From the NCBI RefSeq assembly GCF_032193805.1, contig NZ_JAVBIK010000003.1, positions 207,437 through 271,436 on the forward strand: 64,000 nucleotides of DNA, in the 5' to 3' direction. Below the pieces are notes generated by a model, which was given only the letters and a program-made list of their open reading frames with translations, was not told the origin of the DNA and made no database searches. This document shows, one piece after another, positions 1 through 8,086 of this stretch; position 1 is the first letter of the stretch; every line of letters begins with the position of its first letter. The DNA comes from Rhodoferax potami. GTDB taxonomy: Bacteria > Pseudomonadota > Gammaproteobacteria > Burkholderiales > Burkholderiaceae_C. The position numbers and the translations under genes are program-made.

Positions 1-198
1 CAGGCCAAAACCATGCCGTGGATTGGTAGCCATATAGGTCTGCATGAACTGGATGACCCCGGAGTCATCGATTTGCTTGTGGCAATAGCGCAGTGTGGAG
101 CGGGCAATGCCACTGGCAACACAGGCTTTGCGTTGGCTCATGCCATGGTCGGCCATGAGCGTTTGCACCACATCAATCCGACGCTGCGGGGTCAGAGC
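1..198 (-). CDS. IS3 orfB (transposase catalytic part), N-terminal fragment
   Basis: The reverse strand is open in the frame that gives LTPQRRIDVVQ followed by GMSQRKACVASGIARSTLRY and reaches the window edge. This is the HTH-containing N-terminal region of IS3-family orfB, upstream of the DDE core, which would lie outside the window. It overlaps the end of orfA in a shifted frame, as is usual where the functional transposase is made by -1 frameshifting; the GAAAG before the orfA stop is a plausible slip region. Confidence 0.75.
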
Positions 199-458
199 TT
201 TCGGTCAACGACGTCCTTCAACGCATGGTGCATGAGTGCAAGGTCGGCATACATGCGCTTAAGCTTGGCGTTCTCCTCCTGCAGCTCTCGCAACTGAGAA
301 AGATGCGGGACGGTCATCCCGTTGAACTGATTCTTCCACTTGTAGTAGGTGGGTTCGCTGACGCCGTGCTTCCTGCAAGTCTCACCGACCTTGGCTCCCA
401 GTTCGACCTCTTTCAAGATGCCGACGATTTGACTTTCGCTGAACTTTGATTTCTTCAC
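192..458 (-). CDS. IS3 orfA (transposase HTH subunit)
   Basis: An 88-residue protein. It begins MKKSKFSESQIVGILKEVE, has the HTH motif around GETCRKHGVSEPTYYKWKNQ (residues 26-45) and a leucine-zipper-like coiled coil from LRELQEENAKLKRMYADLAL onward. This is the standard orfA of IS3-family (IS407-like) elements, which binds the terminal repeats and is fused to orfB by frameshift. Length is normal and the gene looks intact. Confidence 0.9.
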   Translation of the reverse strand: MKKSKFSESQIVGILKEVELGAKVGETCRKHGVSEPTYYKWKNQFNGMTVPHLSQLRELQEENAKLKRMYADLALMHHALKDVVDRKL

Positions 459-560
459 GTAGAGACTCCGTTAGGGGGATTTTCTCTACTTCTGAGTGGC
501 TCAAGCTTTCAAGGAGGCTTCACAGTCTAAACGGCATTGAGTCGGCTTTTCCCGAGATAT

Positions 561-2216
561 TCAAGCATCTATTAGGACGCCGTGAAAGTATGATTTCCCG
601 GGCTTGGCCTTGCTTTTGATTGGCTCATGCTGGATCCAGACCTCCAACGCAAGTCTCGCTATTGTGTACAGGCCGCCGCGGTCATCGAGCACGGCATCTT
701 TTACTTCGGGAAAATGATTTAACGTGTTTTTGAGTGCTTGAAAAACGTCGTTTGAATCCTTTGAACAAATGATGTCTTTGAGTGCGACAATCGTTCTCTC
801 CGATGGGGCCTCCTTTCCGAAAAATAATTCTATAGAGGGTTTCTGCATGGCTCCCAAAAGTATTCCAGTTTGAATCGGTCCACGTGATCGAATTATCTTT
901 AACAAAACGTCGATGCCCTTGTCGGTTTCCTCATTTTCGCCCTTGACGGAAAGGACGCTCAAGTGGAGCCAGCCAAAAATGTCCGTTTTGCTATAGTGGT
1001 CAGGAATTTCGCTTATCTCTTTTAGTAACGGGAATGACTCTAAGAATTCGCTTTTCGTAGATTCGGGAGCTCCAGCAGCACAATTGTAAAAGTCCATTGT
1101 CACTACAAATGCACGCAGTGCATTCAATATATTAGCCGTTTCTCCCTCTGAAAAGCATCCCGAGTCCTTCAATTTTTGAATTAAGCGATGCGAAAATTTC
1201 AGGTCTTGGTCCTCGAACTTATAGTACGAGAACAATCCTTTGAATGAGGAAAAGAGCTCTCTTAGTTCTTGGAATTTATTTCTGTCTTTTGCCAGATCGA
1301 TACAGTGTTGAAAGAACGCAGTACTCATTTTAGGACATGGCATGAAAATAGACTTGGCAATATCTCTCTTTCTTTTCGATGGATCCGAGAGCCATCTCAA
1401 AAATTCTTGAAGACCGATTTTTTCGCTTATCTCTGACCGAAGCTTGTTATATTGAATCGGGTTTTTCTCAGACAGTTTTTCGATTTTTTCTATGAATGTG
1501 TCCAGTTCAGAGAAGAGGTTGTCCTGTTCAAAGCGGGGCTTGATTTGCAGTAGCAATTTGATATCGGTGGCGATAGGTGTGATGAAGTCGGCGAGTTTTT
1601 CGAGGTTTTTTATCTCCCTCGGCCATAGCTTCAGCAGTGCCTCTGTTTTCGACGAAAGTGATCGGGGGTAGGAGTTTTTCTCCAGGGGCACCAGAACTAG
1701 AGGACTTTCGCTTTTTTGGGCTGGCTTCGTGGCAACCCATTCTATTTTTTGGTGGTCATTTTCGTTGGCATCGGCGTTTTTCCGATTCTCGTCCCCAAAA
1801 CACTTGCGAATCGCTAAGAAATCAGGTTTGTGACGTTTTATAGTCATCTGGATAACATTATTTACCTCGGTTGGGCTTTGCGGATCCAGCGGCGCTTGTG
1901 TTTTCTTCTCGACTTCAGCGAGCTTGAGCTTGATATCCACCATGTTGCTCTTACTGCTTTCTGGTATTTCATCAATTTTTTTTAGAAGCTTCTCGGCCAA
2001 ACTATGGATCTGTTCATTAGGTAGCGCTGGAACTTCGGCAAGCCACAAGTCAATGTTGCAATTGTCCTGCAGCCCTTGACGGAGTCCGCTCGTTGTGCTA
2101 ATGAAGTTCTCTAATTCCTTCATGATGGCATAGTAAACATCATCCCTGCCTTGAAGGGTCAACGGCGCATGCGACGAGGGCAAGCGAATAGGCAGGCTGG
2201 AGTTAATGCGGTTCAT
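561..2216 (-). CDS. Unrecognised 551-aa protein; possible secreted effector
   Basis: I recognise no family. The protein is soluble-looking, with no signal peptide and no clear membrane segment. The first 20 residues are rich in Ser, Asn and Pro (MNRINSSLPIRLPSSHAPLT), a composition often seen at type III secretion N-termini. The rest is Lys/Glu-rich and probably helical. It lies between an IS element and the chaperone-effector cassettes and is transcribed away from them. A role as a type III effector is an inference from context and N-terminal composition only. A conserved accessory protein of another kind is equally possible. The reading frame is long, uninterrupted and plausible. Confidence 0.6.
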   Translation of the reverse strand: MNRINSSLPIRLPSSHAPLTLQGRDDVYYAIMKELENFISTTSGLRQGLQDNCNIDLWLAEVPALPNEQIHSLAEKLLKKIDEIPESSKSNMVDIKLKLAEVEKKTQAPLDPQSPTEVNNVIQMTIKRHKPDFLAIRKCFGDENRKNADANENDHQKIEWVATKPAQKSESPLVLVPLEKNSYPRSLSSKTEALLKLWPREIKNLEKLADFITPIATDIKLLLQIKPRFEQDNLFSELDTFIEKIEKLSEKNPIQYNKLRSEISEKIGLQEFLRWLSDPSKRKRDIAKSIFMPCPKMSTAFFQHCIDLAKDRNKFQELRELFSSFKGLFSYYKFEDQDLKFSHRLIQKLKDSGCFSEGETANILNALRAFVVTMDFYNCAAGAPESTKSEFLESFPLLKEISEIPDHYSKTDIFGWLHLSVLSVKGENEETDKGIDVLLKIIRSRGPIQTGILLGAMQKPSIELFFGKEAPSERTIVALKDIICSKDSNDVFQALKNTLNHFPEVKDAVLDDRGGLYTIARLALEVWIQHEPIKSKAKPGKSYFHGVLIDA

Positions 2217-2513
2217 TTCTTTTCCGTAGACTTCGGCGCGGGCTCGAGTTTGCGCACACCTTTTTTATATTTAGTAAAGTTGACCTCCCTCCTTCTGCCG
2301 TACCAATCAAATTGATGAAGTCCGGGGTTTAAGGTCAACTGATTTCTGTGCTGATTGGGGATTGATGATCTTGCCCCCGTATCTCAGGACACGGTCTATG
2401 TGCATTTTATCGGCTCTTTTCATACTGCGTGGCTTACATCCCTTATGTGGTTACAACGCTTATAGCGTCGGGATCGATGGTCTTGTCGTCGGTCGGCGAC
2501 GCATAGTGTCCGC

Positions 2514-2641
2514 TGAGCAGGATATGAGGCCGGAGAAATCTGCACCAGCGTCTTGAGATCGCTGCTTGAGTCGCCTTCGGTCAGAGTTTTTGAACTTTTC
2601 AGGCCGGAGGGTTCACTCACGGTACCAAAAGAAAGCATGAC
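2514..2641 (+). promoter_or_regulatory. Leader A of the chaperone-effector cassette (direct repeat of 4241-4368)
   Basis: These 128 bases precede the ATG of chaperone copy A and match 4241-4368 upstream of copy B without length change. Shared blocks include TGAGCAGGATATGAGGCCGG and CAGGCCGGAGGGTTCACTCA. The leader probably holds the promoter and translation signals of the cassette. I looked for a TTCG-N16-TTCG hrpII-type box: one TTCG is present (in CCTTCGGTCAGA), but the second half-site is not, so no named regulator is assigned. The preceding 2217-2513 stretch shows nothing I can support. Confidence 0.55.
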
Positions 2642-3418
2642 ATGAAGCAATTGGAATCCTCCAGACTGCTGAAACGGATGCGTGAGCACCTTGGCTTGCC
2701 TGATGCCGCGACACTGCTTGAGACGGGCTTGCTACGCGTCGGTGGATATGGCCTGCTGCTGCACTACGACGAAATGTCCGAACCGGACGTCATTCAGGCA
2801 CGTCTGGATATGGGCGCGCTAGACAAGGAACAGAGGGAATGGATGTGGCATCGGCTGCTGGTCAGTAACTTTGAATGGGGAGCGAACGGCTCTTGGGCTG
2901 GAGCCTGACGCCCGAAGGGGACCATGTCACTGTCACTGCGCAATATCCCTTTGATGTGCAAACCACCGGCGCGGCATTGGCGGGCTGGCTGCGCAATCTC
3001 GTTGCCTGTACCGAGGCGTATTGGCGGGTGCTGCCCTCACAGCAACCGCTTGCCGAAATACTGTCGCTGGTTTCGCGCTGGGCGCTTCGAAGCGCGAATC
3101 GATTTGGGCATGGATATCGTTACCTCGCGCGAAAAGCTATTGCAAGGGTTGTTGTGGAATAACTTTGTGCTGGGGTTGAGTGGCCGGGTGTTGTTCAGTG
3201 TGCATCCCGATAGGCATGCGGTGGTGCCGACATTGCAGCAGGATCTTCCCGCCGAGGCGAACGCTGAGGATTTTGTCGAGTTGCTGCAAACTATCGCCGG
3301 GAATGCGAAGAATATTTGGAGCGAGGCGCGTGCTGCGTTTGGGCGAGCTGAAGTAGCGCTACAGCTAGGCCTACCTCATAGCGGCGCATCAAAGGTGAGC
3401 CAGAGATCGGTTGGATGA
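2642..3418 (+). pseudogene. Decayed double-CesT-domain chaperone (copy A)
   Basis: This is a close nucleotide copy of the intact chaperone gene at 4369-5313 but is broken in at least two places. A one-base loss near 2890 ends the first frame at 2908, just after FEWGAN. A deletion near 3078, joining the sequence after LSLVS directly to the ...GRFEARIDLGMD segment, removes roughly 170-180 bases including the inter-domain linker and the start of domain 2. The tail rejoins a CesT-like frame ending at 3418. The chaperone is therefore almost certainly non-functional, while the downstream partner gene at 3444 is intact. Confidence 0.85.
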
Positions 3419-3443
3419 TTTTATTTTAAAAATAAGGATTTGA

Positions 3444-4037
3444 ATGAGTCTACATAGGTTTTCATCAGGAAGTAAATTAAATCTTCAGAGATCGCTATTT
3501 GAACCTACAGGAGCAGAGGGGAGTAACTTCCCTAAATTTTCAAGTAACAACGAAAACAAACCGGGTAATTCTTTTAGATGTCCCGCCGAGTTAAGGAATA
3601 ATATTAACAATAAAATTCCAATGGCAATTCTGGGCGGGAAGAGGCAAAAAATGGAGAATAGCAATAACCCTAGCATTAAGTTTGCTCAGGTGGTCAAAAA
3701 GGCTGCAAGTCAGTCATTTACCCAACGGCATCCTGTTATTGCGAGATTATTGAGTGGTTTCGTTGGAGTTGTTGCATTCGCAGCCAATAATGTTGTTGCT
3801 CCATTTTTAATAGGCGCAGCCATCGTCTCGAAGGCGTGTGGTTCAGGCGAACTCGCCAAACGGATTGGAGCCCTTCCGTTCATGAAATACCTGGCGGGTT
3901 ACCTTGCCGATGAAATGGAAAAAGATAACATGTCAAGTGGGGAAATGGCTGTCATGGCAATACCATTCTTCGGTCCCGTACACATGGGAGTGAACGCAGC
4001 AAAGAAAGCTTTCGACAAAATGCAAAACCGCCACTGA
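3444..4037 (+). CDS. Putative type III effector/translocated protein A with hydrophobic segments
   Basis: A 197-residue protein starting at an ATG preceded by AAGGA at good spacing. Residues 1-85 are polar and Ser/Asn-rich, as expected of a secretion and chaperone-binding region. Next come FTQRHP (92-97), a hydrophobic stretch (about 98-129), the block KACGSGELAKRIG, and a second hydrophobic stretch (about 158-173). The same order is found in the protein at 5339-6142, so the two are paralogues. It sits directly behind a CesT-type chaperone gene, the usual arrangement for a type III substrate. Membrane insertion in a host cell is a reasonable guess, not shown. No enzymatic motif was seen. Confidence 0.65.
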   Translation: MSLHRFSSGSKLNLQRSLFEPTGAEGSNFPKFSSNNENKPGNSFRCPAELRNNINNKIPMAILGGKRQKMENSNNPSIKFAQVVKKAASQSFTQRHPVIARLLSGFVGVVAFAANNVVAPFLIGAAIVSKACGSGELAKRIGALPFMKYLAGYLADEMEKDNMSSGEMAVMAIPFFGPVHMGVNAAKKAFDKMQNRH

Positions 4038-4100
4038 CAATGGCGGGACTGTTGAAAATACTGACAACCTTAAAAAAGCTCCGAAAGAAGAGCGCCCGAC

Positions 4101-4237
4101 TCGGCGCATGTCAAGGTAGTTATCGTCTCAGTCATGCAGCCCTGAGCGGGAGGCGGTCGTCAACATGAATGTCAGCGATCAACATATTCAGCAGAGGGCT
4201 GCATGACTGAGGCGACAGCTACCTTGACACGCGCCGA
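4101..4237. repeat. 137-bp near-perfect inverted repeat (MITE-like or long hairpin)
   Basis: Arms of 43 bases at 4101-4143 and 4195-4237 are inverted copies with only a few mismatches. They contain TGTCAAGGTAG near the outside and TCAGTCATGCAGCCCT on the inside, around a 51-base centre. It lies between the two cassettes, just before leader B. The structure fits a miniature inverted-repeat element or a very strong hairpin. No clear target duplication flanks it, and no full-length parent element is present in the window. Confidence 0.65.
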
Positions 4238-4240
4238 CGT

Positions 4241-4368
4241 TGAGCAGGATATGAGGCCGGAGAAATCTGCACCAGCGTCTTGACATTGCTGCTTGAGTCA
4301 CCTTCGGTCAGATTTTCTGAACTTTTCAGGCCGGAGGGTTCACTCACGGTACCAAAAGAAAGCATGAC
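4241..4368 (+). promoter_or_regulatory. Leader B of the chaperone-effector cassette
   Basis: Counterpart of 2514-2641, starting immediately after the inverted repeat and running to the chaperone ATG. Conservation of a 128-base non-coding block between two copies, one of which has a decayed gene, suggests either a recent duplication or function as the cassette promoter/leader. TCAGATTTTCTGA inside it is a short imperfect dyad that is weaker in copy A. Confidence 0.5.
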
Positions 4369-5313
4369 ATGAAGCAATTGGAATACGCCAGACTACTAAA
4401 ACAGATGTGCGAGCACCTTGGCCTGCCTGATGCCGCGACACTGCTTGAGACGGGCTTGCTGCGCGTCGGCGGACATGACCTGCTGCTGCACTACGACGAA
4501 ATGTCCGAATCGGACGTCATTCAGGCACGTCTGGATATGGGCGCGCTAGACAAGGATCAGCGGGAATGGATGTGGTATCGACTGCTGGTCAGTAACTTTG
4601 AATGGGGAGCGAACGGCACCGTGGGCTGGAGCCTGACGCCCGAAGGGGACCATGTCACTGTCACTGCGCAATATCCCTATGATGTGCAAACCACCGGCGC
4701 GGCATTGGCAAGCTGGTTGCGCAATCTCGTTGCCTGTACCGAGGCGTATTGGCGGGTGCTGCCCTCACGTCGACCGGTTGCCGAAATACTGTCGCTGGTT
4801 TCGCTACAGCGTGTCGTGTTACCTGCTCAGCCGCAGGCGGCTAGTTGGGAGGCGTTGATCGAGGCATTTTGCACTCATGTCGGTTTGACGGAGCGAGATC
4901 ATTTGCTCAATGACGGGGATATGTTGGCCGTTGACGGTGTCGACATGCTGTTGCGGCATGACAAAGCCGCAGCCGGGCGCTTCGAAGTGCGAATCGATTT
5001 GGGCATGGATATCGTTACCTCGCGCGAAACGCTATGGCAAGGGTTGTTGTGGAATAACTTTGTGGTGGGGTTGACTGGCCGGGTGTTGTTCAGTGTGCAT
5101 CCCGATCGGGATGCGGTGGTGCTGACATTGCAGCAGGATCTTCCCGCCGAGGTGAACGCTGAGGAATTTGTCGAGTTGCTGCAAGCTATCGCCGGGAATG
5201 CGAAGAATTTTTGGAGCGAGGCGCGTGCTGCGATTGGGCGAGCTGAAGCAGCGCTACAGAAAGGTCCACCTCATAGCGGCGCATCAAAGGTGCGCCAGAG
5301 ATCGGTTGGATGA
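4369..5313 (+). CDS. Tandem double-CesT type III secretion chaperone
   Basis: A 314-residue protein with two successive CesT/SycH-like folds. Domain 1 (about 1-132) has LLRVGGHDLLLHYDE, IQARLDMGAL, LLVSNFEWG and the closing helix up to AYW. Domain 2 (about 158-300) has MLAVDGVDMLLRHDK, FEVRIDLGM, LLWNNFVVG, VLFSVHPDRDAV and a last helix ending NFWSEARAA. Known CesT chaperones are about 130-150 residues and act as homodimers, so this looks like a covalent pseudo-dimer. The expected role is to hold a type III substrate partly unfolded in the cytoplasm and deliver it to the secretion ATPase. The likely partner is encoded 25 bases downstream. It may also serve protein A, whose own chaperone is broken. 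Confidence 0.75.
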   Translation: MKQLEYARLLKQMCEHLGLPDAATLLETGLLRVGGHDLLLHYDEMSESDVIQARLDMGALDKDQREWMWYRLLVSNFEWGANGTVGWSLTPEGDHVTVTAQYPYDVQTTGAALASWLRNLVACTEAYWRVLPSRRPVAEILSLVSLQRVVLPAQPQAASWEALIEAFCTHVGLTERDHLLNDGDMLAVDGVDMLLRHDKAAAGRFEVRIDLGMDIVTSRETLWQGLLWNNFVVGLTGRVLFSVHPDRDAVVLTLQQDLPAEVNAEEFVELLQAIAGNAKNFWSEARAAIGRAEAALQKGPPHSGASKVRQRSVG

Positions 5314-5338
5314 TTTTTTTAACTTTAAAAGGATTATT

Positions 5339-6142
5339 ATGATGTCAACGACACTTAATCCGGTGCTGGTTAGCTTACCTCAAGTTCCAGAGCCCAACCA
5401 AGATGTTTCTGCTGGCGATGCCTTTATTACGAGAAGCCCAAATCGCAGTAACGAGAATGTTGAAGTTTGCGAGAGCATTAATGACTCTATTCGTTTTGTT
5501 ATACGTCAACGAAATTATTTACAAGCGAGACATATTGGCAATAACAAGGAATTGAAAGATTCGTCGATCGATGCAGATCGGGTTGATATTAAAGTGCACA
5601 AACAATCGATCGTAGAAAATGGGAAATCAGATTCCCTCCTGAAAAATAATAATCAAATTAGCAACGAGTTTGCTTCGAGTGTCTGTGGCTCGACACAGCT
5701 TCCATTTACTCAACGGCATCCTTTTCTCTCGGCCTTATTTGGTGCCATAGTTACAATTTTTGCAACTCCTTTTATCGCCCTAGGCAATATGATTATTACT
5801 CCTTTTTTGATGGGCGCAGCCTTCATCTCGCAGGCGTGTGGCAAAGGCGAAATCGCCAAAAGAATTGGAGGGTGGGGATTAACGAAAGTACTGATGGGTG
5901 TTAATGCCAGTTTGCTAGCAAAAGGTGAATTATCAACTTTCGAATTGGCTGCCATGGCAATTATGGTGCCCTATACCGTAGTGGTGGGGATAATGGCTTC
6001 CGGATATAATCTTTATGAAAGTAGCCAGGAATTCCTTAACAAACAAAACCATGACGCCAAGTTAGACAATCAGGCTACAAATCCACCACGATTTAATACT
6101 GAGCGCAACAGTGCACCCGAAGATTTAAATGTTATTGATTAA
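5339..6142 (+). CDS. Putative type III effector/translocated protein B with hydrophobic segments
   Basis: A 267-residue protein. I chose the start at 5339 because AAAGGA lies six bases upstream; 5342 (the second ATG) is also possible. The N-terminal 115 residues are polar and Ser/Asn-rich. Then follow FTQRHP (123-128), a long hydrophobic region (about 129-165), QACGKGEIAKRIGG, a second hydrophobic stretch (about 186-212) and a polar tail. It shares the blocks FTQRHP, PFL-GAA and ACG-GE-AKRIG with the protein at 3444-4037. The gene follows the double-CesT chaperone in the same operon. No catalytic motif was recognised. Confidence 0.65.
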   Translation: MMSTTLNPVLVSLPQVPEPNQDVSAGDAFITRSPNRSNENVEVCESINDSIRFVIRQRNYLQARHIGNNKELKDSSIDADRVDIKVHKQSIVENGKSDSLLKNNNQISNEFASSVCGSTQLPFTQRHPFLSALFGAIVTIFATPFIALGNMIITPFLMGAAFISQACGKGEIAKRIGGWGLTKVLMGVNASLLAKGELSTFELAAMAIMVPYTVVVGIMASGYNLYESSQEFLNKQNHDAKLDNQATNPPRFNTERNSAPEDLNVID

Positions 6143-6180
6143 CTTGAGCAAGAAATACAGCCGCTAATGAGCTATGAGAG

Positions 6181-6206
6181 CTCAGCGCGAGAACTCTCGC
6201 GCTGAG
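6181..6206 (+). terminator. Hairpin after effector gene B
   Basis: Perfect 12-base arms, CTCAGCGCGAGA and TCTCGCGCTGAG, are separated by two bases (an 11-bp stem with a 4-base loop in practice), 39 bases after the stop codon. There is no following T-run, so termination is plausible but unproven. Confidence 0.5.
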
Positions 6207-6279
6207 TTCGCCGCTCGAGTGGGTAATGTTTTGAAGTTTATTCAATGCAATTCAAGGCCCTTTATCCCGTACTTAAGTT

Positions 6280-6485
6280 GTATTGGCTGACTGGTCCAGG
6301 ATGTTGACCGTTCTTATAGTGGCGATGCAGGTGAAGCCGCGAGCGTGGCGCTTGGCGGCCTGGAAAAGGCCGTTGATTGCCTCCAGGAGAGTGCGGATCA
6401 TCTTGGCGATCAGCGCGTCCGGATCGGCAGCCGCCTCGGACTTGAGCTTGGCCGTGTCCTTGAGCAAAGTCCAGCGCATGCATGC
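6280..6485 (-). pseudogene. ISL3-family transposase C-terminal remnant
   Basis: On the reverse strand the segment LLKDTAKLKSEA followed by LEAINGLFQAAKRHARGF resembles the C-terminal region of ISL3 (IS204/IS1001-type) transposases, where an INGL-IQ-AKRRARGF block is typical. The frame continues upstream to 6707 without family features. No other part of the element was found, so this is a fragment. Confidence 0.55.
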
Positions 6486-6739
6486 ACTTGAGGGACTTGT
6501 CGGTGCGCTGCTGGATACGGGGCTCTTAAAAGGGTGCAGGCCAGACAGGCTGTCATGGTCTAGATGGCAGTCTAGAATTTCTGCCGGCTGCATTCGTCGC
6601 GGGGCTATCCCACCCGATGCAGTTCGAGCAATGCTGCTACGAGGCACAGCGTAAAAAGGCTGCGCAATCGTCGGGCTAAGAGCTACACGAAACGAGGGCA
6701 AGGTCATTGATTGGGGAAAGGAAAAAGGGCTTACGTACT

Positions 6740-7663
6740 ATGAACAGCATTTCGTTGATTAAAAATCAACTTGTTAATGTTGCCGTAACAACATCTGAGT
6801 CTTCACTTGGGCCGCTTACCCCTGTAACGGTCGACGAAGTCATTGGCGCGTTCAAGAAGGATTCTGTCTTTCGCGAATACTTCGACTCGACGCATTCAGG
6901 CCTGCAAGCAAAAGAGAACGATCGATGGGCTCTGGATTTGACCGTAGCCATCAACGATAAGATCGCGGATTTGCCGAAGTCCCATACTGGGTGTGAATTA
7001 ATCTTTCGTTTTCGCAAAGCATATGGTGACGTAAATCATGTTGCTCTGGCCACGGTTTGGCGCGGGCAGAATGGAGTGCTGAATATTGGGTTTGCACATC
7101 AGGAAAGCATCCCACGTGGAAAGGAGAGTCGAGGAAGAGTGTTTGATACTTTCGACAGTCGTGCGGAATTCAACGGAAAACCCCCACCCGTTCTTCAATC
7201 AATGTTGAAATATGGCTTGCCGAACGTGGCCTTACGGACCTGCCCGTCTCCCGAAAATGTAAGAATGGCGGCATCGCTTAGCGATGAGAGCTGTGAACAT
7301 CCTTACGGATTTGATGGGAAGGCCGACTCTGAGGGGTTTCACGCCCTGACCTGCTTTTCTGTAACTCAGGCCGTACATAACGCAGTGCAAGGCAAGCTAA
7401 CGGAGATGAACACTGCCCCGACTGTGCCTCACGTGTTCAAAGAGTTGATGAACGATATCTTTGGCGATGAGACCTTCGACAAATACAGGTATTTCACGCA
7501 TAACGGGACCAAATTTGATTTGGAAAATCTCCCGCAAGGCCAATTGGTTAAAGGCTTTCTGTCAGTTGGCAAGAGTTGGGGCGATCTCGAACGGTGGGAT
7601 GTCAGTCCCGCTAGCCAAGCAACTCCTTCGTCCAAGACGGCTTCGATGCGCCCGAAGTTTTGA
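6740..7663 (+). CDS. Unrecognised 307-aa protein; candidate effector
   Basis: No family is recognised. The start at 6740 (MNSISLIKNQLVNV) is preferred over an upstream in-frame codon because of the purine-rich AAAAAGGG before it. The protein is soluble-looking. His100 lies in NHVALATVW, Asp135/136-region acidic residues in RVFDTFDSR and Cys205 in HALTCFSVTQAV. This order (His, Asp, Cys) recalls the YopJ/Ulp-type cysteine peptidase fold, but spacing is longer than in known members, so this is only a hypothesis. Its position beside the chaperone-effector cassettes suggests a secreted protein. Confidence 0.55.
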   Translation: MNSISLIKNQLVNVAVTTSESSLGPLTPVTVDEVIGAFKKDSVFREYFDSTHSGLQAKENDRWALDLTVAINDKIADLPKSHTGCELIFRFRKAYGDVNHVALATVWRGQNGVLNIGFAHQESIPRGKESRGRVFDTFDSRAEFNGKPPPVLQSMLKYGLPNVALRTCPSPENVRMAASLSDESCEHPYGFDGKADSEGFHALTCFSVTQAVHNAVQGKLTEMNTAPTVPHVFKELMNDIFGDETFDKYRYFTHNGTKFDLENLPQGQLVKGFLSVGKSWGDLERWDVSPASQATPSSKTASMRPKF

Positions 7664-7800
7664 CAATGCCGCGAAGCGGTCGCAATTCATTCCGGCATCG
7701 GCAGATCTTCCACCTACACCGTTTTCTCGAAATCCGGAACACCGTTTTTGTTGCGATAGTGGAGCCGAGGCTAAAAAGAGTTACGGAGTCGGCCTGTTGA

Positions 7801-8037
7801 TCAGCCCTCCTCGACCCTCACTAAGTGCTCCCATTTGCCGCCAAAGTCATAGGTTTAGGTCAGCGCCGCGCCGACGCGGCAGACATCGCTCAACCGCGAC
7901 GTGCTGTCGATCTTGCAGCTGCTGCCGCGCCCGTCCTGGTACGAGAACAAGTGCATCAGTTCCAAGCCCATAACTCCCTGGATGTAGCATTGCAACTGGG
8001 AGAGTTTTACGTTGCATAGGTGTCGAAGCGGCGCCAT
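7801..8037 (-). pseudogene. Plasmid pRiA4b ORF-3-like protein, remnant
   Basis: The reverse strand reads VKLSQLQCYIQGVMGLELMH, later SRLSDVCRVGAAL, an in-frame TAA at 7855, then TYDFGGKWEHLVRVEEG. This matches the pRiA4b ORF-3-like family layout (a LSQLHxVIQxVMGW start, then RLSDVLRxG and a YDFGDxWEH motif). The internal stop, altered residues and early end show that it is dead. Function of the family is unknown. Confidence 0.6.
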
Positions 8038-8086
8038 ACCGCGGGCGCTACATCCAGATAGAGAGTTCTCAATCGATATGTATTGC

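Larger units (their letters stand above)
1..524 (-). mobile_element. IS3-family element A, cut by the window edge
   Basis: An orfA and the 5' part of an orfB typical of IS3 transposases run leftwards out of the window. The right terminus is placed at 524, where the reverse strand begins TGTGAAGCCTCC and, about 30 bases inward, carries AGAAGTAGAG. The same sub-terminal motif (AGAAGTAGAA) sits near both ends of IS3 element B at 9753-10945, so the two are related. The left end is outside the window, so length and target duplication cannot be judged. Confidence 0.8.

Noticed and set aside
2514..2641. hrpII/PIP-type box for type III gene regulation
   Set aside because: Only one TTCG half-site; the second at 16-base spacing is missing in both leader copies.
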